The notes beneath the pieces were generated by a model that saw only the letters and a program-made list of their open reading frames with translations, made no database searches and had not been told where the DNA came from. 64,000 nt of DNA, taken from positions 1 to 64,000 of the forward strand of contig NZ_FMAF01000013.1 in the NCBI RefSeq assembly GCF_900094565.1. Reading direction: 5' to 3'. This DNA is from Martinezella lusitana (GTDB lineage Bacteria > Pseudomonadota > Alphaproteobacteria > Rhizobiales > Rhizobiaceae). Shown in pieces: positions 41,484 to 50,008 of this stretch; within the stretch, counting starts at the first letter, position 1, and every line of letters begins with the position of its first letter. Both the position numbers and the translations under genes were made by a program.

Positions 41484-42014
41484 ATGGCTACGAAGACGAT
41501 ACAGCAAAGCAGCGAGGAATCGCTCGAAGTTTCAAGCAGCGACGCCGCGTTGGACGAGGCCATCGATGGCCTGCGCGGCGTCCTGAAAAAGGGCAATGAA
41601 GGCGGCATGCCGGATCTCGATGCCGATGCATTCGGCGCGGAACCAAGCACCGGCCTTTCGACATTCGGCGATTTTGGCGACGACAACTCCGGCTCGGCCT
41701 TCGGCGACAGCGACTTCGGTGGCCCATCCTCCGAGCCTGTCCCGCCGGGTAGCGCTCTTGCCGCCAATCTCGACCTGATCATGGATATCCCGATCGACGT
41801 CCAGATCGTTCTCGGTAATTGCCGGATGCAGGTCTCCGGCCTGATGAACCTGACCGAAGGTGCCATTATCGCACTCGACAAGAAGATCGGCGAGCCGGTC
41901 GAAATTACCGTAAACGGCCGCAAGATCGGCCGGGGCGAAATTACCGTTCTGGAACATGACGACACCAGGTTCGGTATCAAGCTCATTGAAATATACAATA
42001 CGAAAAAAAGCTGA
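41484..42014 (+). CDS. fliN: Flagellar switch protein FliN
   Basis: 176 residues. An acidic, Ser/Gly-rich N-terminal extension of about 85 residues precedes the SpoA domain: DLIMDIPIDVQIVLGNCRMQ, VSGLMNLTEGAIIALDKKIG, EPVEITVNGRKIGRGEITVL, RFGIKLIEI. FliN forms the base of the C-ring. The extension is longer than in enterobacteria but usual for alphaproteobacteria. Confidence 0.95.
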   Translation: MATKTIQQSSEESLEVSSSDAALDEAIDGLRGVLKKGNEGGMPDLDADAFGAEPSTGLSTFGDFGDDNSGSAFGDSDFGGPSSEPVPPGSALAANLDLIMDIPIDVQIVLGNCRMQVSGLMNLTEGAIIALDKKIGEPVEITVNGRKIGRGEITVLEHDDTRFGIKLIEIYNTKKS

Positions 42015-42063
42015 ACCCGGCTCAGGATGAGCCCACTCCCCGTGCGGGATGGAGACGAAGACC

Positions 42064-43107
42064 ATGATGGACTTTGACGATTTCAGCGGCGCGCTTGCCG
42101 AGAAACCGTTATCTCAGACTGAAAAAGCGGCGGCCGTCCTTCTTGCCATGGGAAAGCAGGTGGCGGGACGGCTGCTCAAGTATTTTACCCAGAATGAACT
42201 GCAGCTCATCATCGCCTCGGCACAATCGCTGAGGCTCATTCCACCGGATGAATTGGCGCTACTCGTGGCGGAATTCGAGGACCTCTTCACGGAGGGCGCC
42301 GGCCTGATGGACAACGCCAAGGCCATCGAGAGCATTCTCGAGGAAGGCCTGACGCCGGACGAGGTAGACAGCCTGCTCGGCAGGCGTACCGCCTTCCAGG
42401 CTTACGAAACCTCGATATGGGACCGTCTCGGCGAGGCCGATCCGGTTTTCGTCGCGAAGTTCCTCCTGCGCGAGCATCCGCAAACCGTCGCCTATGTGCT
42501 GTCGATGATGCCGTCGGCCTTCGGCGCGAAGGTATTGCTGCAGCTTCCGGAAGCGCAGCGCCCAGACATCATGAACCGTACTGTCAACCTGAAGGAAGTC
42601 AGTCCGAAGGCGGCGCAGATCATCGAGAACCGCGTTCTCGGGCTGATGGCGGAGATCGATGCCGAACGCAACGCTTCCGGCTCGACCAAGGTCGCGGATC
42701 TGATGAACGAACTCGACAAGCCGGTGGTCGATACCCTGCTCAACTCGCTGGAATCGATCAACAAGGAATCGGTCGAGAAGGTCCGTCCGAAGATCTTCCT
42801 GTTCGACGATCTCATCCGCATGCCGCAGCCGAGCCGCGTGTTGCTGCTCAACGACATCGCCGCCGACATTCTCACCATGGCGCTCCGGGGTTCGAACAAC
42901 GAAATCCGCGAGATCGTGCTTTCCTCGATCAGCCCGCGCCAACGGCGCATGATCGAATCCGATCTGCAGATGGGCAATACCGGCATCAACCCACGCGAAA
43001 TCGCCATCGCGAGACGCGCTATCGCGCAGGAGGCCATCCGGCTCGCCAATTCCGGCCAGATCGAGCTCAAGTCCAAGGAAAATACGCCTGTGGAAGAAGC
43101 AGCGTAA
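42064..43107 (+). CDS. fliG: Flagellar switch protein FliG
   Basis: 347 residues from ATG at 42064 (GGAG nine bases upstream); an in-frame ATG at 42049 would overlap that ribosome site. N-terminal LSQTEKAAAVLLAMGKQVAG, the middle EHPQTVAYVLSMMPSAFGAK (EHPQT motif that binds FliM) and the C-terminal motor domain RPKIFLFDDLIRMPQPSRVL, ISPRQRRMIESDLQMG with the charged torque helix. It bridges MS ring and stator. An intrinsic terminator follows it. Confidence 0.96.
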   Translation: MMDFDDFSGALAEKPLSQTEKAAAVLLAMGKQVAGRLLKYFTQNELQLIIASAQSLRLIPPDELALLVAEFEDLFTEGAGLMDNAKAIESILEEGLTPDEVDSLLGRRTAFQAYETSIWDRLGEADPVFVAKFLLREHPQTVAYVLSMMPSAFGAKVLLQLPEAQRPDIMNRTVNLKEVSPKAAQIIENRVLGLMAEIDAERNASGSTKVADLMNELDKPVVDTLLNSLESINKESVEKVRPKIFLFDDLIRMPQPSRVLLLNDIAADILTMALRGSNNEIREIVLSSISPRQRRMIESDLQMGNTGINPREIAIARRAIAQEAIRLANSGQIELKSKENTPVEEAA

Positions 43108-43152
43108 TCTCCGCACGACTCACCTAATTCGTCTTAGTATGTTCAAGCTCAG

Positions 43153-43183
43153 GGCCGCGTGTGATGCGCGGCCTCTTTCCGTT
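43153..43183 (+). terminator. Intrinsic terminator or attenuator between fliG and flhB
   Basis: 7-bp all-G/C stem GGCCGCG / CGCGGCC with a 7-base loop, followed by TCTTTCCGTTT on the plus strand. It lies 45 bases after fliG and ends just before the flhB ribosome site, so it could reduce flhB transcription relative to motA-fliMNG. Confidence 0.7.
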
Positions 43184-43201
43184 TCATGAAGGACGGCTGT
43201 T

Positions 43202-44281
43202 TTGGCTGACGAAGACAAGGACAGTAAAACAGAAAAGCCGACGGAGAAAAAACTCCGCGACACGGTGGAGAAGGGCAACGTTCCCCACTCCAGGGACGCA
43301 ACCATCTTTGCTTCCATGCTCGCGACCATCATCTACGTCACCTTCTTCCTGCCGGAGCGCATGGGCCGCATGGGCGAAGTCCTGCGCGACCTCTTCGAAA
43401 AGCCGGATCAATGGCAACTTGAAACAGGCCCCGACGCCATGTTGCTGTTTACCCGCCTGGGCTGGGAAGTCGGCAATCTGGTGCTGCCGGCCGTCGTGTT
43501 GTTCTTCGCCTTCGGCATCGGCTCCTCGATGTTCCAGAATCTGCCGACGCCGGTTCTCGACCGCATCCAGCCGCAATTTTCCCGAATATCGCCCGTCTCC
43601 GGATGGAAGCGGATCTTCAGCACATCCGGCCTGGTGGAATTCGGAAAATCTCTCGCCAAGATCGTGGTGGTCGGCATCATCATGTTTTTCGTGCTGCGAA
43701 GCCAGTTCTTCCACGCGATGGACTCCATGTCTTCCGACCCGCAGACAATCTTCGTGCGCCTGTCGACGATCGTTCAGCGGATTCTGGTCATCGTGCTCAT
43801 GGCGACGGCGGTCGTCGGTATCGCCGACGTGTTGTGGAGCCGATATCACTGGTTCGATCAGCTGAAAATGACCAAGCAGGAGATCAAGGACGAGCACAAG
43901 CAATCCCAGGGCGACCCGATCGTCAAATCGCGCCAGCGCTCGATCGCGCGAGACCGCGCCCGGCGCCGCATGATGAAGCAAGTGCCGCGCGCGACCCTCG
44001 TCATCGCCAACCCGACGCACTTTGCCGTGGCGCTGCGCTATGTGCGCGAAGAGAATGACGCGCCCGTCGTCGTCGCGAAGGGGCAGGACCTTATCGCCTT
44101 GAAAATCAGAGAGATAGCAGAGGCCAACAATATTCCCGTTTTCGAAGACGTGCCCCTCGCACGCTCCATGTTTGCGCAAGTCTCGGTTGATAGCGTCATC
44201 CCGTCAGTATTTTACAAAGCTGTCGCCGAGCTCATCCATAGGATCTACGCCGCGCAGACGAATAGAAAACGGGTACGATAA
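43202..44281 (+). CDS. flhB: Flagellar export switch protein FlhB
   Basis: 359 residues with a TTG start at 43202, fixed by AAGGA eight bases upstream and by the conserved beginning DKDSKTEKPTEKKLRDTVEK. Four membrane helices follow, then the cytoplasmic FlhB-C domain with the autocleavage site NPTH at residues 270-273 (cleavage Asn/Pro) in TLVIANPTHFAVALRY. Cleavage lets the export gate change from rod/hook to filament substrates, together with FliK. The weak start codon and the terminator in front of it both point to low expression compared with the C-ring genes upstream. Confidence 0.96.
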   Translation: MADEDKDSKTEKPTEKKLRDTVEKGNVPHSRDATIFASMLATIIYVTFFLPERMGRMGEVLRDLFEKPDQWQLETGPDAMLLFTRLGWEVGNLVLPAVVLFFAFGIGSSMFQNLPTPVLDRIQPQFSRISPVSGWKRIFSTSGLVEFGKSLAKIVVVGIIMFFVLRSQFFHAMDSMSSDPQTIFVRLSTIVQRILVIVLMATAVVGIADVLWSRYHWFDQLKMTKQEIKDEHKQSQGDPIVKSRQRSIARDRARRRMMKQVPRATLVIANPTHFAVALRYVREENDAPVVVAKGQDLIALKIREIAEANNIPVFEDVPLARSMFAQVSVDSVIPSVFYKAVAELIHRIYAAQTNRKRVR

Positions 44282-44286
44282 ACCAA

Positions 44287-44727
44287 ATGAAAAAATGCCC
44301 CTACTCTGCCCAACGTGAACAAATACTTGCCGAAGCCATCAGCCCGGTCGCGAGCGAGCTGCGCCTCCTCGACGCCGCCGACCTGATATCGCTGCTGCGT
44401 TTCGAACGATATGGTAATATTGCTGACCTCGTTGCCTCGGCGGCCGAGCTCTATTTCCTCCCCGGCACAGTCAATTTCGGACTTGGCGGCGATTACAAGC
44501 TCGATTGGGGCGGCCCGGCGGAGGTCACGATCGACCTCGAAATCAAGCCGCACGGCGTCACCATCTATGCGAAACTGGCGCTGGCCGAGCATCATGCCGG
44601 CATCGAGATCAATCACATCGCCTTTGACAGGGCGTCGACCGATCCGGACGAGAATACGGCGCTGCTCGCACGTAGTCTCATGGATGCCCGCTACGTAATC
44701 CATGGCGAGATTGCTCGCGCGAGCTGA
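44287..44727 (+). CDS. Conserved unknown protein downstream of flhB
   Basis: 146 residues, soluble, acidic, no membrane segment. N-terminal half helical (AISPVASELRLLDAADLISL, FERYGNIADLVASAAELYFL), C-terminal half beta-rich (TVNFGLGGDYKLDWGGPAEV, TIDLEIKPHGVTIYAKLALA, HHAGIEINHIAFDR). It starts five bases after flhB, so it is co-transcribed. I recognise no domain; the position is conserved in rhizobial flagellar clusters. A structural or regulatory role in the export apparatus is possible but unproven. Confidence 0.7.
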   Translation: MKKCPYSAQREQILAEAISPVASELRLLDAADLISLLRFERYGNIADLVASAAELYFLPGTVNFGLGGDYKLDWGGPAEVTIDLEIKPHGVTIYAKLALAEHHAGIEINHIAFDRASTDPDENTALLARSLMDARYVIHGEIARAS

Positions 44728-44766
44728 GCTGCTTCCAAATCTTGCAATTTATGTGATAAGGGCTAT

Positions 44767-44783
44767 CCGCCGCGGCGCGGCGG
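44767..44783. terminator. GC-rich hairpin between convergent genes
   Basis: CCGCCGC / GCGGCGG inverted repeat, 3-base loop, in the 65-base gap between the unknown gene ending at 44727 and visR. No U-tract in either direction; a bidirectional terminator is possible. Confidence 0.4.
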
Positions 44784-44792
44784 CTCAGCCTA

Positions 44793-45539
44793 TCAGCTTA
44801 TATAACCGAAGCGGATCGCCTTCGCGATCGCCTGGATGCGGTTCACGCTGTCAAGCTTTATCGTGGCCGAGCCGAGATAGGCGTTGACGGTGTGTACCGA
44901 CAATCCGAGCTTCTCGGCAATTTCCTCGCTGATGCGGCCGTCGCCGGCGAGCTGCAGACAGACGATCTCACGCTCGCTGAGTGCTTCGGCGGCCTGCGAG
45001 CGGCGTTCATCAAGCGACAGGAGCTCCATCATGAGCTGGCAGCAGCGGCCGTGCAGCTCCACGATCATGTCGCTCGCCAGATCCATGAATTTCGCAGTGA
45101 AGACGACATAGCCGTTCCCCACGCTACCCAGCCGTACGGGAAAGGCAACGCCGGCAAATGGCACGAGATGCGGTTTCAGGCGCTGCGTGAACGAGGCGAA
45201 GTCCAGCGTCTCGGCGGTGCTGTCGCTATCGCGGCCGTTCCACATGAGAGGAAGCATCGATTTCTCGATATGCTCGATCAGCGCATCGCTATAGGCGTCG
45301 ACGAAAGCCTTGCCGACGACGGAGTTCGCTGAGCCCCAATTGTCGAGCTCGCATACCAGGCGCTGCTTGTGCGGCAGGCCGGAGCCGTGGAGACGATAAA
45401 CCGCAAAATGCTGCGCATCGATCAACTTCAGCATCGAGACGAGCTTCGGAAAAAGATCGGAGCGGCCAGAAATCCTGCCCGAGCGGGTAAGCCGTGTTTC
45501 TGCCGGCGTACCCGTCGTCCTGTCTGGCTGATATCGCAT
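44793..45539 (-). CDS. visR: VisR, LuxR-type master activator of flagellar genes
   Basis: 248 residues: N-terminal autoinducer-binding-like domain and a C-terminal LuxR helix-turn-helix (ALSEREIVCLQLAGDGRISE, EIAEKLGLSVHTVNAYLGSA, TIKLDSVNRIQAIAKAIRFG). In S. meliloti VisR acts as a heterodimer with VisN at the top of the flagellar hierarchy and drives rem. It starts 11 bases after visN. No ligand is known; the N-terminal domain lacks an evident acyl-homoserine lactone signature. Confidence 0.93.
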   Translation of the reverse strand: MRYQPDRTTGTPAETRLTRSGRISGRSDLFPKLVSMLKLIDAQHFAVYRLHGSGLPHKQRLVCELDNWGSANSVVGKAFVDAYSDALIEHIEKSMLPLMWNGRDSDSTAETLDFASFTQRLKPHLVPFAGVAFPVRLGSVGNGYVVFTAKFMDLASDMIVELHGRCCQLMMELLSLDERRSQAAEALSEREIVCLQLAGDGRISEEIAEKLGLSVHTVNAYLGSATIKLDSVNRIQAIAKAIRFGYIS

Positions 45540-45550
45540 TCACTATGCCT

Positions 45551-46288
45551 TCAAACGAGATTGTTTCGGACGGCGAAGGCAATTGCCTCCGATCTGGTCT
45601 TGGTCGCGGTCTTACGCATGACACTGGTGATGTAATTGTTGATGGTATTGCGCGATATTCCAAGGATCATGGCAATCTCGTCGCTCGTCTTTCCCTCGGC
45701 GATCCAGAACAGACATTCCAGCTCACGTTCAGTCAGATCGAAATCGCGCTCCGACCTGACTTCGACGCAACGCGTGAAGCTGGCGAGATAACCCGACAAT
45801 AGACCGACATCGCGGAGCCGTTCGAGCAAGAACGGCACGGAGTCGCGGGTCAACAGCAGCAAGGAGAAGCGCGTTCGGCCGACGTTGAAAGTCATAGCAT
45901 AATATTGGCGACCGACGCCTTCCGGCAGCTCGACATCGTCGGGCAAGACAGCCGCACTCGGCTGGAACAGCGCCATGCATTTTTCCAACTCGCCGGTGCG
46001 GCCATAGCCGCTCGTCAACTCCGGTGCAAGGCGCCTGACAAGATCGAAAGGCCAATCGCAGGCCACGACGAAATCGAGACCGTTCTCCTGTATGAGATCG
46101 CACCGCGCCAGAAGATAATGAGAGGCGCCGGCATAGCTCGCCAGCGCGCGCAGGCCGGCCTGCAGATAGGATGGGCCGGCAATGGCGCTCAGCTGCAGAA
46201 TGAGCTGCTCGCGCGACATGGCGCCGATGGATGCCGCTGATCGCGCATCCCTGTCGCCCTTGCTCGCCTGCGATATCTGCATATCCAT
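45551..46288 (-). CDS. visN: VisN, LuxR-type master activator of flagellar genes
   Basis: 245 residues from ATG at 46288 (AGGAA eight bases upstream; ATG at 46282 also possible), close to S. meliloti VisN. The C-terminal HTH is clear: DLTERELECLFWIAEGKTSD, EIAMILGISRNTINNYITSV, MRKTATKTRSEAIAFAVRNN. Together with VisR it controls all flagellar classes. The gap 46289-46814 (526 bases) has no gene; it contains the fliF terminator, the 15-base word shared with flgB, and presumably the visNR promoter. Confidence 0.92.
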   Translation of the reverse strand: MDMQISQASKGDRDARSAASIGAMSREQLILQLSAIAGPSYLQAGLRALASYAGASHYLLARCDLIQENGLDFVVACDWPFDLVRRLAPELTSGYGRTGELEKCMALFQPSAAVLPDDVELPEGVGRQYYAMTFNVGRTRFSLLLLTRDSVPFLLERLRDVGLLSGYLASFTRCVEVRSERDFDLTERELECLFWIAEGKTSDEIAMILGISRNTINNYITSVMRKTATKTRSEAIAFAVRNNLV

Positions 46289-46557
46289 TCTTGCATTTCC
46301 TGCCGCTGCTGGACGATCGGCCGTCAAACGAGAGCATTGTTCCGTCAGCGCCCAGCGCATTGCCAAGAAAGCCGCTTTCGGTTCTCGGCAAGGCATTCGC
46401 GCCGATTCATTCTCTTCCGCGACTAAAATACATCCCGGCGCGGGCGGGGCAGATGAGCGCACTCACTACTGAATTCCATGTCGGCAATCGCATTGGCATC
46501 AATCGCCGCATACACAACCATCGAACCATGAATTGATTTTTCCGCGTTCCCGGACTC

Positions 46558-46572
46558 TGCAAACTCTTCGAA
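46558..46572 (-). repeat. 15-base word shared with the flgB upstream region
   Basis: Second copy of TGCAAACTCTTCGAA, about 270 bases upstream of visN, with the same flanking GCGTTCC and GAAAC blocks as at 36548-36562. Confidence 0.35.
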
Positions 46573-46784
46573 CCTGCGAAACACGGAAATCGAGGGCCGA
46601 ATCGCGCTGCTTAAACAACCATTGCGGAAAGGCATATCAGTTGTAAGTCGATTCTTTCTACCCAGCAACGGCATTTCCAGTGAAATTCCATCTTACGCAC
46701 ACGTCAAATTACCCAGTTGAATCAGAGAGGCCCCGGGACGGCAAGGGCAAGGGAAGAGCGGCATTTCAAGTACCCTCAAATGAG

Positions 46785-46812
46785 AAAGGACCGGGATCTC
46801 TCCCGGTCCTTT
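46785..46812 (-). terminator. Intrinsic terminator of the che-fliF operon
   Basis: Perfect 12-bp stem AAAGGACCGGGA / TCCCGGTCCTTT with a 4-base loop, starting two bases after the fliF stop, followed on the minus strand by CTCATTTG. Confidence 0.88.
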
Positions 46813-46814
46813 CG

Positions 46815-48494
46815 TCAGGCTGCCTGGTCGACGGCCCATTTTCTGAGGATCTTCGCGGCTCGTTCCTCGCTGATCTCCACCATCCGCGAGAGGCGGCGTT
46901 CAGGCCCTTCCTTGACGCGGCGGTTGAAGGTGCCGCCATCGTCGCCCATCGTCAGCAAATCGTCGGTGCTGTCGAAGCCGAAATCCGAGCCGAAGCCGTC
47001 CATCAGGGCGGCGCCGGGTCCCTCGACCGCGGGAGCGAAGTCCGGTAGTTCCAGGCCCGCTGCTTCCGGCAGAGCCGTGCCGCTGCCCGCGCCAGCGCCG
47101 AGCGAGCGGATCAGTGGGCGGAAGCCGACCCAGACGATCAGGAAGGCAACCGCGACGAAGGCGAGCGAGTTGATGATGCCGGCCATGTTACGGCCCAGCA
47201 TATCCGTGACGCTGAAGCTGGAGGAATTGTCGTCGAGCAACTGATTGTCGAGGAAGTCCATCGCATTGACGGTGACGATGTCGCCACGGCTCGGATCGAC
47301 GCCGGCCGCAGTCGCCACGATCTTCTGCATCTCGGCGATATAGGCGTCGATTTTCGCCTGATCCGCGCCCTGGCCGACCATCTGCGCGACGCGGCCCCTG
47401 TTGACGACCACGGCGACGGACAGCTTCTCGATCTTGTAGCTGTTGCGTGTCGTCGCCGTCGTCTTGCTGTTGATTTCGTAGTTGGTCTGTTCTTCGCGCT
47501 TGTCGGACTGATCGTTCGAGGTCGGCGTGTTGCCGCCGGATTGCGGGGCCGCCTGCGGAATATTCTGCTGGACGGTTGCCGCGCTGTCGGGCTGGCTCTG
47601 CTGCGACTTCTGCGCTTCCTTCACCGTGCGGACGGAGCGCTCGACCTTCGATTCCGGATCGAAGGTGGTTTCCTGCACCTGCTGGCTGTCGGTATTGAGC
47701 TGCGCCGTTACGCTGGAGCGGAAGTTGTCCATGCCGAGGAAGGGTGCGAGCGCCTTGTCGATATTCGACTCAACTTCGCCCTGCACATTCTGCACGATGC
47801 CGAGATTGCGGCTGAGCGCACCGTTGCTGGGATCGTCGCCGGAGGCAAGCAACTGGCCGGTCGAATCGAGAATCGTGACGTCATCGACCTCAAGACCCGG
47901 AACGGCGGACGCGACGAGATGCCGGATAGCCGGCGCCGACTTGCGCGCCGCTTCCGCACTGGCGCGGATCATGACCGAGGCAGTCGGCTTCTGATCCGCC
48001 TTTCGGAAGTTGCCGACATCCTGCATGACAATGTGCACGCGCGCCGCGCTGATGCCGGCGATGGAGGTGATCGTGCGGCTGATTTCTCCTTCGAGCGCAC
48101 GAACGCGGGTGACTTCCTGCATGAATGAGGTCAGGCCGAGCGAACCGACATTGTCGAACAGCTCATAGCCGGCATTGCCGCTATTCGGCAGACCACGCTC
48201 GGCGAGAAGAGCGCGGGCTTTGCCGGTCATGCCGGTCGGCACAGTCAGGCTGGTACCATCCGTACCGACCTGAAAGTTGATCTTTGCTTCGGCAAGCGCG
48301 ATGCTGATCTGATTGAGATCAGTGGCATCCAGGCCGACATAAAGCGTCTCCTGGGTGGGCTTATTGACGTAAAGGGCGGCAAGAAGGACCAGCACAATGG
48401 AAGCTGCGCCCACGCCGCCCATGATCAGCAGGCGTGTTCTCCCGAGATTCTGGAGATTCCGGAACAAGGGAACTAATTGATTTAACAGATTCAT
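46815..48494 (-). CDS. fliF: MS-ring protein FliF
   Basis: 559 residues. First membrane helix at about 22-44 (LLIMGGVGAASIVLVLLAAL), ring-building motifs (FQVGTDGTSLTVPTGMTGKA, TSFMQEVTRVRALEGEISRT, ARVHIVMQD, LVASAVPGLEVDDVTILDST), a Ser/Gln/Asn-rich periplasmic loop, second helix at about 440-462 (IINSLAFVAVAFLIVWVGFR), and the C-terminal FliG-binding tail. It is the assembly base of the basal body. Last gene of the chemotaxis operon; the 167-base gap after cheT is the widest in that operon and could hold an internal promoter. Confidence 0.96.
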   Translation of the reverse strand: MNLLNQLVPLFRNLQNLGRTRLLIMGGVGAASIVLVLLAALYVNKPTQETLYVGLDATDLNQISIALAEAKINFQVGTDGTSLTVPTGMTGKARALLAERGLPNSGNAGYELFDNVGSLGLTSFMQEVTRVRALEGEISRTITSIAGISAARVHIVMQDVGNFRKADQKPTASVMIRASAEAARKSAPAIRHLVASAVPGLEVDDVTILDSTGQLLASGDDPSNGALSRNLGIVQNVQGEVESNIDKALAPFLGMDNFRSSVTAQLNTDSQQVQETTFDPESKVERSVRTVKEAQKSQQSQPDSAATVQQNIPQAAPQSGGNTPTSNDQSDKREEQTNYEINSKTTATTRNSYKIEKLSVAVVVNRGRVAQMVGQGADQAKIDAYIAEMQKIVATAAGVDPSRGDIVTVNAMDFLDNQLLDDNSSSFSVTDMLGRNMAGIINSLAFVAVAFLIVWVGFRPLIRSLGAGAGSGTALPEAAGLELPDFAPAVEGPGAALMDGFGSDFGFDSTDDLLTMGDDGGTFNRRVKEGPERRLSRMVEISEERAAKILRKWAVDQAA

Positions 48495-48661
48495 TCTGTT
48501 CTCGCACGATTCGTCAAAGACCTGATGGCTTTGTGCCGTGCAGCGAAAATAGAAATCGAAACTTGTGCGAACGTTTCGTCGGGCCGAAAAGCAGGAAAAA
48601 ACCCGGTGTAAATTAGAGAAAATTACAAAAGAAAAGCAGCATTCACCGTGGCCGGCTTCGA

Positions 48662-49051
48662 TCAGAAGAAATCGAAATCGCCGGCGGCCTTCGCCATGGG
48701 TTGGGAGTGCGCATGGAAACTGCCCCCGCCGAGCGCCTTTTGCATTTCCGTCAGCTTGACCAGGCTCAAGGCCGTCGCAAGATCGACCGTCCAGCCCTCC
48801 GGCATGGCGCCTGCAATCGTGTCGATGAATTCAGCGATGCCGCGCGTCTTCTGGACGGCGAGATCGATACCCTGGATGACCTTCATCGTGTCGGGCGATT
48901 CGAGCACGTTGATACCACTGATGTCGAGCAGTTGCGGTTCGATGCGTTCGATCAGATAGGCGACGTCATGCAATTCGGAAACAATGCGCAGAAGGATGGC
49001 CGGAAGCGTTTCCTCGATGGTGGACGTTTCGGCACGCTGGAAGGGGGTCAT
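48662..49051 (-). CDS. cheT: CheT-like protein of the rhizobial chemotaxis operon
   Basis: 129 residues from ATG at 49051 (GAGG eight bases upstream). Predicted helical: TIEETLPAILLRIVSELHDV, AYLIERIEPQLLDISGI, VIQGIDLAVQKTRGIAEFID. It occupies the place between cheD and fliF where S. meliloti has the gene now called cheT (earlier only an orf), needed for full chemotaxis. The helical pattern loosely recalls small CheZ- or HPt-like bundles, but no catalytic residue can be named. It starts 16 bases after cheD. Confidence 0.75.
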   Translation of the reverse strand: MTPFQRAETSTIEETLPAILLRIVSELHDVAYLIERIEPQLLDISGINVLESPDTMKVIQGIDLAVQKTRGIAEFIDTIAGAMPEGWTVDLATALSLVKLTEMQKALGGGSFHAHSQPMAKAAGDFDFF

Positions 49052-49067
49052 GCAGTAGCCTCGCTGA

Positions 49068-49622
49068 TCAGAAAAACTCGATCGTGTTGTCGACCGGCTT
49101 GGGTGCAACAACCGGACGCTGCTCGAGCGCCACGGTCTTCTGCGTCTCTGCGCCGGTTAGCGGATATTGCCTGGCACGTCCGGAGATCGGCCAATATTCG
49201 ATCTTGCGCCCATGCTCGCCGCCCGTGCTGGAGCCGACAACCGGGATACCTTCGTCTTTCAGAAACTGCATGGCGAAAGCCGCATTCTGCTCGCCGACAT
49301 TGGAAAAGGTCGCGATCGTCTTGGCGCCGCCGAAGACCTTAGCCTCCAGCCGATCACGCCGCGCGCCCTTTTTCAGGAGGCCGTTGATCAGAAGTTCCAT
49401 CAGGTGCACGCCGTAACGCGTCGCATCGCCACCGCTCATCGGCGAAGTCGCCATTCCCGGGAGGAGGAAATGGTTCATGCCGCCGACGCCAGCGACCGGA
49501 TCACGCAGGCAGGCCGCCACGCACGAGCCGAGGATGGTCGCCAGCACCACGTCCGGATCGCTGACAACCTTGTACTCACCCTGGATGATGTGCATGCGAC
49601 GGACCGCACCCTCAGCAATCAT
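49068..49622 (-). CDS. cheD: Chemoreceptor glutamine deamidase CheD
   Basis: 184 residues. Catalytic Cys and His are in LATILGSCVAACLRDPVAGV and GGMNHFLLPGM; further signatures are RYGVHLMELLINGLLKKGAR, LEAKVFGGA and QNAAFAMQFLKDEGIPVVGS. It deamidates receptor glutamines before methylation by CheR. A Pro/Val-rich tail follows. It overlaps cheY2 by four bases. Confidence 0.95.
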   Translation of the reverse strand: MIAEGAVRRMHIIQGEYKVVSDPDVVLATILGSCVAACLRDPVAGVGGMNHFLLPGMATSPMSGGDATRYGVHLMELLINGLLKKGARRDRLEAKVFGGAKTIATFSNVGEQNAAFAMQFLKDEGIPVVGSSTGGEHGRKIEYWPISGRARQYPLTGAETQKTVALEQRPVVAPKPVDNTIEFF

Positions 49623-50008
49623 TTCAGCGCTCCGAACACGGCCTCGATGGCCGCTTTCATTTTCTCCATGGTGAAAGGCTTGGCCAGAACGTTGTTGGCC
49701 CCGAGTTGTGCCGCCTTCTGAACCAAAGCGCGGTCGCCTTGCGCCGTCAGGATGATGAAGGCCGCCTTCTTGGTCGCCGGATTGTTGCGGACGGCCTGAA
49801 GAAGGCCGAGCCCATCCATCTTGGGCATGTTGAAATCGGAGATGACCAGATGATGCGGCTGCTGCTGCATGATCTTCATCCCCTGTTCGCCGTCACCGGC
49901 AGCCGTGATCTGCTTGAACCCGAGCTGCGTCAGCGCGTCACTCAACAAGAGGCGGCTGGTGACCTGATCGTCGACGATCAGAACTTTGATTTTCTCCGCT
50001 AGAGACAT
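49619..50008 (-). CDS. cheY2: Response regulator CheY2
   Basis: 129 residues, single receiver domain: acidic pocket VLIVDDQVTSRL, phosphoacceptor D58 in HLVISDFNMPKMDG, Thr in IILTAQGD and Lys in NNVLAKPFTMEKM. In S. meliloti CheY2 is the main motor-acting regulator and CheY1 the phosphate sink. The start shares a base with the cheB stop (TGATG-type coupling). Confidence 0.93.
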   Translation of the reverse strand: MSLAEKIKVLIVDDQVTSRLLLSDALTQLGFKQITAAGDGEQGMKIMQQQPHHLVISDFNMPKMDGLGLLQAVRNNPATKKAAFIILTAQGDRALVQKAAQLGANNVLAKPFTMEKMKAAIEAVFGALK

